DNA from: an uncultured Eubacteriales bacterium
Lineage (GTDB): Bacteria > Bacillota > Clostridia > Oscillospirales > Acutalibacteraceae
Direction: 5' to 3'
Length of the DNA: 12,336 nucleotides
Assembly: GCA_900320415.1 (NCBI GenBank)
Contig: ONSE01000032.1
Coordinates: 1-12,336, forward strand
Shown in pieces: positions 6,332 through 12,336 of the stretch. Below the pieces are notes generated by a model. It saw only the letters and a list, made by a program, of their open reading frames with translations, was not told where the DNA came from and did not search any database. Made by a program: the position numbers and the translations under genes. Each line of letters starts with the position of its first letter. Position 1 is the stretch's first letter.

Positions 6332-6535
6332 CGCTTTCGGAAGAAAATATCCCTTTTCAGAAAGGAAAAAGTGAAAAATAATACTAGTTCTGAATGGTTT
6401 AATGAAAGATAATACGATAAACAGACAAATAAGTGAAAAGTTTCACAAAGTTTACATTTCTGAAAGAAAATTTTCGAAAAATGAAAAAAATGTAAAAAAT
6501 AGCAAGAATTATACCATAATTTAGCAAAATAACAG
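6332..6535. other. AT-rich upstream region of the pilus locus
   Basis: This part of the 529-base gap between the serpin and the pilus operon holds no gene. It is far richer in A and T than its surroundings. It contains the palindrome GTGAAAAGTTTCAC (6433-6446, 6-2-6), overlapping palindromes GAAAATTTTC and TTTTCGAAAA (6466-6480), and A-tracts at about 6467, 6476, 6484 and 6494, spaced near one helical turn. Such phased tracts bend DNA and often act as UP elements or binding sites ahead of promoters; that role is inferred here. Confidence 0.5.
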
Positions 6536-6564
6536 TTGCCAAAAGCGTCAAAATAGAGTAAACT
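6536..6564 (+). promoter_or_regulatory. Candidate promoter of the pilus operon
   Basis: TTGCCA (6536-6541), a 17-base spacer, and TAAACT (6559-6564). The -35 has 5 of 6 consensus bases, the -10 only 4 of 6. The leader would be about 118 bases. An alternative -10, TATAAA at 6634-6639, has no good -35 but would place the TGTAAC repeats in an activator position. I cannot decide between them. Confidence 0.45.
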
Positions 6565-6586
6565 AACTTGTGTAAAGGACGAAAAT

Positions 6587-6612
6587 GTTACAGATTGTAA
6601 CAGTTCTGTAAC
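6587..6612. promoter_or_regulatory. GTTACA/TGTAAC repeat cluster, probable regulator site
   Basis: GTTACA-GAT-TGTAAC (6587-6601) is a perfect inverted repeat, and TGTAAC recurs at 6607-6612, exactly 11 bp after the copy at 6596. The outer bases also form a perfect 7-bp inverted repeat (GTTACAG and CTGTAAC). Direct repeats with an 11-bp period are typical of OmpR/PhoB-type response regulators, but the regulator is not encoded in this window. Confidence 0.5.
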
Positions 6613-6688
6613 TAAAAAACAATATCATGTGTGTATAAACAAGCGGGAAACGCGAAAAACACTGTATATTGTGGTTGGAGGGAAAAAT

Positions 6689-6940
6689 ATGACAGACAGA
6701 GAGCTCAGAAAGCTGTCCCGCGCGGGGCTGCTGGAGATTTTACTGACGCAGAGCAGAGAGATTGACCGTCTGCGCGCGGAGGTAGAGGAGCTGAACGCGA
6801 GGCTGGAGGACAGGGACCTGATCATGAGTCACTCGGGCTCCATCGCCGAAGCGTCGCTCAGAATCAATAATGTTTTTGAAGCCGCTCAGAAAGCAGCCGA
6901 TCAGTATGTGGACAGTGTAAGATATCTCTACACGGCGTAA
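6689..6940 (+). CDS. Small coiled-coil protein at the head of the pilus operon
   Basis: An 83-residue, soluble, charged protein with no signal peptide. Residues about 3-45 (RELRKLSRAGLLEILL, then heptad-like IDRLRAEVEELNARLED) should form an amphipathic helix and coiled coil. The C-terminal part contains GSIAEASLRINNVFEAAQ and ends in a Tyr-rich tail. I recall similar small proteins with an LSR-LLE start and GSIAEA-L-NGVFEAAQ motif in Clostridia, sometimes labelled as DNA repair proteins without basis that I know of. Function is unknown; a scaffolding or regulatory partner of the next gene is conceivable. The ATG at 6689 is chosen over the longer open frame from 6629, because GGAGGG lies 6 bases before it. 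The signal peptidase gene follows after 42 bases. Confidence 0.75.
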   Translation: MTDRELRKLSRAGLLEILLTQSREIDRLRAEVEELNARLEDRDLIMSHSGSIAEASLRINNVFEAAQKAADQYVDSVRYLYTA

Positions 6941-6982
6941 TACGCGGTATCAGACGACAGAGTTGGAAGGGTAGTTTGCTTT

Positions 6983-8050
6983 GTGGCAAAACATTATAAG
7001 AATCAGAACCAGAATAAGATAATTCCCATAAAGTCTGCAAGGGAAAAGGGAAAACGGTATAAGACATCACAAAAAAGCGGCTCGCGCTTTACCGCCTCCG
7101 TGTTTTCACGCGGATGGAAGGCGGTGCGGGGCGCTGTGACGTCGGCGGGAGCGGCTGTCGCTTCCGTATTCGTGAAATGCGGGGAGTTTATCGGTTCCGG
7201 GCTCAGGAGGCAGAACGGGCGGAGCGCGCGCAGTACGCGCGGCAGCCGGTATCAGCCGAGATTCGGACAGGCGCAGAAGCCCGTCCGCACGGAGCCTCCC
7301 GCGAGTACGGAAAAGACCGCGCCCGTCAGGCTGAAGCACGGCAGGGCGGCGCGTGAGGAGAGCGGAAGGGACAGTGTGCCCGCCGCGGTGGTGCCGAAGG
7401 AGAAAAAGCACGAAAAGCCCGTCCGTCTTGACAAGAGCGGAAAGAGAAAGAAGCTCAAAAAGGTCAATCCGCTGACCCTGCCCGAAAATCTCCCGTCCTC
7501 CGCCCAGCTTGAGAATGAGCTGAACCACGAGAGGAACAAGAGGGACAACAACAGACTGGTGCGCAATACTGTTTTCGCGCTGATAACGGTTGCCGCCGCA
7601 GCGGTGCTTGTGGCGACCCTGTTTCTGCCGATTTTGCAGATTTACGGAACATCGATGACCCCGACCTTGTCGGAGGGGGAGATCGTGGTTTCCGTAAAGG
7701 GCTCGGCATTTGAGCGCGGAGATGTTATTTCGTTCTACTATAACAATAAAATATTGGTGAAACGCATCATCGCCTTTGAGGGCGAGTACGTCAACATCGA
7801 CGATGAGGGAAAGGTTTTCATCAATAACAAAGTCATCGAGGAGCCGTACCTGACAGAACAGGCGTTCGGCGAGTGCGATCTCAAGCTCCCCTATCAGGTT
7901 CCCGCGGGCAAGATATTTGTCCTCGGCGACCACCGCAAAACATCCGTTGACAGCCGAAGCAGCGTCATGGGATGTGTTTCGGAGGAACAGATAGTGGGCA
8001 AGATCGTATTCCGGGTCTGGCCGCTCGATCGTTTGGGAGAAATCGGATAA
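6983..8050 (+). CDS. lepB: Signal peptidase I with long basic N-terminal extension
   Basis: A 355-residue membrane protease that cleaves signal peptides on the outer face. The catalytic domain is of the bacterial Ser/Lys type: Ser224 in YGTSMTPTL, Lys260 in ILVKRIIAFEGE, and the GDHRKTSVDSRS box at 315-326. A single membrane span lies at about 196-218. What is odd is the first 190 residues: very rich in Lys, Arg and Gln, with no predicted domain apart from a hydrophobic patch near 50-65. The usual enzyme has a cytoplasmic part of only some 10-30 residues. The start is GTG 6983, with GGAAGG 12 bases upstream; no in-frame ATG occurs in the first 200 codons. It stands 38 bases before a large surface protein and the major pilin, as in pilus islands of streptococci that carry their own signal peptidase, so a dedicated role in pilin maturation is likely. 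Confidence 0.88.
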   Translation: MAKHYKNQNQNKIIPIKSAREKGKRYKTSQKSGSRFTASVFSRGWKAVRGAVTSAGAAVASVFVKCGEFIGSGLRRQNGRSARSTRGSRYQPRFGQAQKPVRTEPPASTEKTAPVRLKHGRAAREESGRDSVPAAVVPKEKKHEKPVRLDKSGKRKKLKKVNPLTLPENLPSSAQLENELNHERNKRDNNRLVRNTVFALITVAAAAVLVATLFLPILQIYGTSMTPTLSEGEIVVSVKGSAFERGDVISFYYNNKILVKRIIAFEGEYVNIDDEGKVFINNKVIEEPYLTEQAFGECDLKLPYQVPAGKIFVLGDHRKTSVDSRSSVMGCVSEEQIVGKIVFRVWPLDRLGEIG

Positions 8051-8088
8051 GCGTGTGCTGACGGTTTCTTTCGGGAGGAGGTGTATGA

Positions 8089-10548
8089 ATGAAGCATGGC
8101 ACAAATCGCGCGACGGACGAGGAGAAGAAGAAATCCAAGCGCTTTCGGGGAAACGGTCCCGGATGGATCAGAACCGCTGCCCTGAATAAGATACTCAGAC
8201 GGACGTTTGGCTTCGCGGCCGCGGTGGTGGTCTTTGTGACAGCCTACGCCATGGTTTTGCCGGCTATCACCATTTCAGTACCAAATTGCGGGATAGAGGA
8301 GCATTCCCATTCGGATGAATGCTACCGCAATGAACAAAAGCTGATCTGCGAGGACACGGATGAGGAACACGTCCATTCCGACGAGTGCTATTCCATCCAG
8401 AAGGTTCTCAACTGCGACAAGGAGCTTCATACGCATTCGGACGAGTGCTATGAAAAGACGGAGGAAACGACGTCGGCGTCCTCTGACGAGGAGCTTGTCG
8501 GAGCGGAAGGGGAGGTCGATCCCCCCGGTCTCAGGAGCGCTGACCTGAGCGCCTACAAGGACTTTGAAAAGTACCTGTCGGAGGTCGGCGGCAGGATCGA
8601 AAGCCTGCTCTATGACGACAACAACAATTTGATCGATAATATGTATGAGGCTTCGGGAAACGGATACACCTACATTCTCAGGCTGTATTCACCCAAGATC
8701 GTTCCCGACACATACTACTATTACCTGCCGAAGGGCATTGACGTTGATTTCGCCTCCAAGACGGGCGATATCTCAAACGGCAGCTCCACCATCGGTACCT
8801 ACCGCATCTCCGACGACTCGACATACATTCTGTTCATGTTCGACGAGACGAGCGCGCAGTACCAGAACATTTCGGGTCAGATCATGCTGACGGCCTCCTT
8901 TGAGGAGCGGATCAGCGCCTCTGTCGCCAAGACAGGCTGGCTGATTTCGCCGGAGGGCGTGATGGACGGCTACTTCCACTTCAAGATCACCGCGAAGATT
9001 CCCGCGGACAGAGAGGGACTCCCCCAGAGAGAGTGGAAGCTGGAGGACCGCTCCGAGATCACCAGACAGTGGTTCCACGATTTCGGCGATCCCGTCAACG
9101 CTGCAAATACCAATGTCTACCTGTCCTACGGAACGGTCACGGACTACGAGATCTTCAACATCAAGGACGTCTACCGGAATTCCAAGATCGAGATAGCCTA
9201 CTATGTGGACGAGGACACCAAGGAGCTGTATCTGGTCAACCGCTGTCACTGCGAGGACAGCAAGCTCTGTCTCGAGACAAAGGACGATCACTGCTACAGC
9301 ACTCTTCTCAAGGATTATCCAGGATGGTGTACCTGCTGGTGCCTCGGTGAGAACGCCACGCTCGACATCGTATACAAGAACGCGATCAACGGAGCGGACG
9401 GCACCTACATCCTCACCGATCAGAACGAGCTGGCGAGCGTGGAATCGCTGAGCTACGAGAACAAGGTGACGCTGACGGGCACCTACCGCAAGTCCTCGGG
9501 CAGCGGAGGCGGCTCGGGCGAAGAGCTGGTGACGGATATCAAGAAGGCGACCGCGGAGGTTCGGTACGGCAATATATTTGACAAGACCGAAACGCAGCGC
9601 GCGTCCGAGGAAAGCGGCTACCAGAGTGAGTTCCGCATCACCTTCAACAAGGATAAGGCGGACTTGTCCAAGCTCGATGTGGATGAGGACGGTTCATATG
9701 ACAAGAGCGTCCTCCTCAAGGATGTGATGAAGAACATCAAGCTGATAGCGGGTTCCGTGAGAATCACAGCCGAGGATATGGAAGGCAGCCGGTTTGAGCT
9801 GACTTCGGGCAGAGACTTCACCGTTGACACGAAGCAGACGGCGGACGGCACGGAGCTGGAGATCAGGCTGAAGAAGCTGGGACGCTACACCTACTTTATT
9901 GATTACAACACACAGGTTTACTCCGAGGAGACGGACAAGACCATTGAGATCTTCAATGATGTCTATTTCGGTCTCTACGGAGAAGGAAATCTGCCGCATT
10001 ACAGATACACCCGAAGATTCGCCTATTCCGAGCAATGGGATTACCGCAAATATGAGGTTCACATTCTCAAGGTGGATTACGGGGATCACGACAAGCATCT
10101 TGAGGGCGCGGTTTACGGACTGTATGCCGCGGACGGTACATTGATGGCGGAGAGAACGACAGACGCGGACGGCAGGTGTATGTTCGCGACGAACGCTCTC
10201 GAGGGTCTGATCTTCAGCACCGACACGATGTACTATGTGCAGGAGATCTCACCTCCTCCGGGCTATGACCTCAACGTAGTCCCGTACTGGTTCTACTTCA
10301 GCGAGAAACGAGACGATTCGAAGGAGCAGGAGATGGAATCGGATTACCCGGGTATCAGCATTGCCTACGTCCCCCCCAACGACGATAAGGTCTTTATCGC
10401 CGAGATGGAGCTGACGGACGAAAAATGCTTTGTTCTTCCCGAAACAGGCGGAGACGGCACGGTAATGTTTCTTACTGCAGGCGCGGTGTTGGTTGCGTTA
10501 TCCGCGGGCTGTATAATCTTCAGACGCAAGCTTAAAAGGAGGGTATAG
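8089..10548 (+). CDS. LPETG-anchored ancillary or tip pilin with Cys/His-rich modules
   Basis: An 819-residue surface protein. A basic N-region (1-38) precedes a hydrophobic segment (40-62) ending in YAMVLPAIT, a start I recall from many large clostridial surface proteins. Residues 67-121 hold three Cys/His repeats, each ending in HxHSDECY. A large beta-rich region follows. Residues 386-418 contain seven cysteines (CHC and CTCWC among them), and a Gly/Ser linker lies at 469-477. A SpaA-type domain is at about 655-750, with candidate isopeptide Lys661 (HILKVD) and Glu719 (YYVQEISPPPGY). The end is a sorting signal: LPETG at 783-787, membrane span, and RRKLKRRV tail. AGGAGG lies 7 bases before the ATG. 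Its place ahead of the major pilin and its size fit a tip adhesin or minor pilin; the ligand is unknown. Confidence 0.85.
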   Translation: MKHGTNRATDEEKKKSKRFRGNGPGWIRTAALNKILRRTFGFAAAVVVFVTAYAMVLPAITISVPNCGIEEHSHSDECYRNEQKLICEDTDEEHVHSDECYSIQKVLNCDKELHTHSDECYEKTEETTSASSDEELVGAEGEVDPPGLRSADLSAYKDFEKYLSEVGGRIESLLYDDNNNLIDNMYEASGNGYTYILRLYSPKIVPDTYYYYLPKGIDVDFASKTGDISNGSSTIGTYRISDDSTYILFMFDETSAQYQNISGQIMLTASFEERISASVAKTGWLISPEGVMDGYFHFKITAKIPADREGLPQREWKLEDRSEITRQWFHDFGDPVNAANTNVYLSYGTVTDYEIFNIKDVYRNSKIEIAYYVDEDTKELYLVNRCHCEDSKLCLETKDDHCYSTLLKDYPGWCTCWCLGENATLDIVYKNAINGADGTYILTDQNELASVESLSYENKVTLTGTYRKSSGSGGGSGEELVTDIKKATAEVRYGNIFDKTETQRASEESGYQSEFRITFNKDKADLSKLDVDEDGSYDKSVLLKDVMKNIKLIAGSVRITAEDMEGSRFELTSGRDFTVDTKQTADGTELEIRLKKLGRYTYFIDYNTQVYSEETDKTIEIFNDVYFGLYGEGNLPHYRYTRRFAYSEQWDYRKYEVHILKVDYGDHDKHLEGAVYGLYAADGTLMAERTTDADGRCMFATNALEGLIFSTDTMYYVQEISPPPGYDLNVVPYWFYFSEKRDDSKEQEMESDYPGISIAYVPPNDDKVFIAEMELTDEKCFVLPETGGDGTVMFLTAGAVLVALSAGCIIFRRKLKRRV
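8290..8451 (+). repeat. Three coded C-x(4-6)-HxHSDECY repeats
   Basis: Within the tip pilin, residues 67-79, 87-101 and 109-121 repeat a Cys, a gap of 4 to 6 residues and the block HSHSDECY, HVHSDECY or HTHSDECY. The octet blocks start 22 and 20 residues apart. Each copy offers two Cys, two His and acidic residues, which could bind a metal or form a disulfide. Confidence 0.85.
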
Positions 10549-10619
10549 GATTCAGACTTTTTTTAAGCTGCACATATATTTTCATTACCAAAAATTTATG
10601 TGAAAGGAATGTAAAAAGA

Positions 10620-12305
10620 ATGAAAATGGTCAAAAAACTCACCGGCATCATAATGGCGTTTGCAGTCATTATGCTCTCCACCATGTCCGCTTTCGCGGCG
10701 AACCCCGAGACCGAGAGAGAGATTCTTTCTCACGAATTCAACGCTTACCAGATTTTCACGGCGACAGGCGTTGAGGACAAGTACCTCACCGACGTGGAAT
10801 GGGGTAATATGTTTGGCGGCACCAGACAGAGAAACCTCTTCCTCAACTCCATCAAGACAAGCGACGACTTCAAGGTCGGCGGCGTTAACATCTTTGCTGA
10901 CTGCGAAGAGGCTGACGATGTAGCGAGAGCTCTTGCTGACTACGATGACTACAGCGACATTGCCAAGGCTTTTGCCAGCCATGCGTATGACTACGCGAAC
11001 GTAACGTTCGGCGGTCCCTACAAGAACGGCGACACCATCTCTTCCGCCGGTTACTACCTCTTCGAGGATACCACCACCAAGGGCGTTACCAACCCCGTTA
11101 TCCTGAAGATGGCTGCGGACAGCAAGGTTCACATCGAAGTCAAGGCTTCCGTTCCCCAGGTCGAGAAGAAGGTAAAGGAAAACACCTACGACACCGACTA
11201 TGCAAGTAAGACCATCTATGCCGAGATCAACGGCAGCAAGATCCCCCTCAACTACGGCAAGGGCTACAACGACGTTGCTGACTACTGCATCGGCGATTCC
11301 GTTCCCTTCGAGCTGATCGGTACCATCCCCGAGAACTTTGACGAGTTCAAGTCCTACTACTACGCGTTCAACGATACCCTCTCCAAGGGTCTGACCTTCA
11401 CCGCTGCCGACGCGGCTGCCACCACCGTATCTCTCTACGACGTAAAGTCCGGCAGATACAGCTTCGTCACCGATGTGACCGACGCGTTTGACGTTGATTT
11501 CAGCGTCAACAGAAGAACCGGCGAGACCACTCTCACCGTTGTCTGCGACGACATCCTCAAGGCTATCCCCGAGCTGACCGTCAACAGTGTTCTGATCGTC
11601 AACTACAACGCGACCCTCAATGACAGCGCGGTAGTCGGCTTCGACGGCAACACCAACGAAGTTTACCTCGAGTATTCCAACAACCCCAACACTCCCACCT
11701 CTCACGGCGAGACCCCCACTGACAAGGTCATCGTATTCACCTACGAGCTTGACGTAAACAAGTATGACACCGCTTCCAAGCCCCTCGAAGGCGCAGAGTT
11801 CTACCTCCTCAACGCGAAGGGCGAGTACTACTCCTCCAGCTCCACAACCGGTTCCTACTGGGTAAAGAACGAGGCTGACGCTGAGCTCATCCGCTCCGAC
11901 AAGAACGGCGTGTTCTCCGTACGCGGCCTGGACAAGGGCGAGTATGCTCTCCGCGAGAAAAACGCTCCTACCGGCTTCAAGGTACTGGCTCATGACATCG
12001 AATTCACCATCGCTGCGAAGATCCTGCCCGACATCGACGACGACAGAGCGCAGAACTGGAACACCACCGCGAAGGACGCGCTGATCGATTTCGCCGCGAC
12101 CCTCGATTCCGATCCCGACAACGCTGTTACCGACTTCAAGGTATCCGAGGTCAGCGACGCTACCGTTACCATCGATATCGTCAACACAAAGGTTTATGAC
12201 CTCCCCGGCACCGGCGGCATCGGTACCACCATCTTCTACGTTGCGGGCGGCGTGCTTGTAGCGGCAGCGATCGTACTGATCGTTGTTAAGCGCAGAGCGA
12301 AATAA
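10620..12305 (+). CDS. LPGTG major (backbone) pilin with isopeptide domains
   Basis: A 561-residue fimbrial shaft subunit. A signal peptide (1-26, cut after SAFA) precedes a first domain that begins SHEFNAYQIF, a pattern of clostridial isopeptide-forming fimbrial subunits. A second beta domain starts near VPQVEKKVKEN (178-188); its lysines are candidates for an internal isopeptide bond or for polymerisation. It continues through FELIGTIPENF and YAFNDTLSKGLTF. A SpaA-type domain follows at about 374-475, with candidate isopeptide Lys381 (LDVNKYD) and Glu446 (YALREKNAPTGF). The end is LPGTG (528-532), a membrane span and VKRRAK. No canonical YPKN pilin motif is seen. The ATG at 10620 has only AGGA 11 bases upstream, a weak ribosome site for such a gene. 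Codons are strongly biased towards AAC, GAC, TAC, ATC and AAG, suggesting high expression. The 71-base gap after the tip gene has no terminator, so it is probably co-transcribed. Confidence 0.9.
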   Translation: MKMVKKLTGIIMAFAVIMLSTMSAFAANPETEREILSHEFNAYQIFTATGVEDKYLTDVEWGNMFGGTRQRNLFLNSIKTSDDFKVGGVNIFADCEEADDVARALADYDDYSDIAKAFASHAYDYANVTFGGPYKNGDTISSAGYYLFEDTTTKGVTNPVILKMAADSKVHIEVKASVPQVEKKVKENTYDTDYASKTIYAEINGSKIPLNYGKGYNDVADYCIGDSVPFELIGTIPENFDEFKSYYYAFNDTLSKGLTFTAADAAATTVSLYDVKSGRYSFVTDVTDAFDVDFSVNRRTGETTLTVVCDDILKAIPELTVNSVLIVNYNATLNDSAVVGFDGNTNEVYLEYSNNPNTPTSHGETPTDKVIVFTYELDVNKYDTASKPLEGAEFYLLNAKGEYYSSSSTTGSYWVKNEADAELIRSDKNGVFSVRGLDKGEYALREKNAPTGFKVLAHDIEFTIAAKILPDIDDDRAQNWNTTAKDALIDFAATLDSDPDNAVTDFKVSEVSDATVTIDIVNTKVYDLPGTGGIGTTIFYVAGGVLVAAAIVLIVVKRRAK

Positions 12306-12313
12306 GCTGTTGT

Positions 12314-12336
12314 AAGCTTTTTGCCAAGCTTTTTGC
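12314..12336. repeat. Tandem AAGCTTTTTGC repeat at the window edge
   Basis: Two perfect copies of AAGCTTTTTGC (12314-12324 and 12326-12336), 12 bases apart, follow the major pilin stop codon by 8 bases. The second copy is cut by the window end, so the number of copies is unknown. The two AAGCTT cores can pair with each other, but the hairpin is weak; it could be the beginning of a terminator or a short tandem array. Confidence 0.5.

Noticed and set aside
7106..8104. A 332-codon open frame on the minus strand opposite the signal peptidase
   Set aside because: It is antisense to a gene with an intact Ser/Lys active site, and has no ribosome site or motif.
10609..10614. A minimal ATG-TAA start-stop pair just before the major pilin
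   Set aside because: The AGGA sequence touches this ATG, so initiation there is unlikely; it is probably chance in an A-rich leader.
10596..11993. A 465-codon open frame on the minus strand opposite the major pilin
   Set aside because: The strong codon bias of the pilin removes stops from this frame. The translation is Val/Gly-rich without domains, and the plus-strand gene has clear signal peptide and sorting motifs.
1..12336. CRISPR arrays, tRNA or rRNA genes, transposases and phage genes
   Set aside because: I looked for regular spaced repeats, tRNA-like folds and recombinase motifs and found none.

Overview
The window looks like chromosome from a Gram-positive anaerobe of the Ruminococcus type (Oscillospiraceae, gut or rumen). 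The evidence is a secreted serpin with a type I dockerin, which points to a cellulosome-forming relative, two lipoproteins with lipoboxes, two cell-wall sorting signals (LPETG and LPGTG), strong AGGAGG-type ribosome sites and sigma-A-like promoters. Genus is an inference; no ribosomal or other taxonomic marker gene is present.

Left part (about 1-4430, minus strand). Read in the direction of transcription: an XRE-family regulator (3535-4368), a papain-type (C1) cysteine protease lipoprotein with a lectin-like C-terminal domain (1714-3390), and a subtype-B-tannase-like alpha/beta hydrolase lipoprotein (67-1701). The last two are coupled: the stop codon of the protease lies inside the ribosome site of the esterase. 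Three copies of one 15-bp palindrome (TCAAC-N5-GTTGA) lie in this block. Two are in tandem upstream of the protease promoter. One sits at the 5' end of the regulator mRNA and encloses its Shine-Dalgarno sequence. I read these as binding sites of the regulator.

Middle (about 4430-6340). A divergent, well-formed promoter drives a secreted serpin with an N-terminal dockerin (4693-6159). A short element with imperfect terminal inverted repeats lies in its 5' leader; a related end is visible at bases 16-31. Two hairpin terminators follow the serpin.

Right part (about 6340-12336, plus strand). After an AT-rich regulatory region come four genes that look like one pilus locus: a small coiled-coil protein (6689-6940), a Ser/Lys signal peptidase I with an unusual basic extension of about 190 residues (6983-8050), a large Cys/His-rich LPETG ancillary or tip pilin (8089-10548), and an LPGTG major pilin with strongly biased codon use (10620-12305). 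No sortase is visible; a pilus-type sortase would be expected just past the right edge.

Together the window encodes surface and secreted functions: extracellular proteolysis and ester hydrolysis under one regulator, a protease inhibitor probably carried on the cellulosome, and a sortase-built fibre with its own signal peptidase. The least explained parts are the regulator palindromes, the Cys/His modules of the tip pilin, the extended signal peptidase, and the small coiled-coil gene at the head of the pilus operon.
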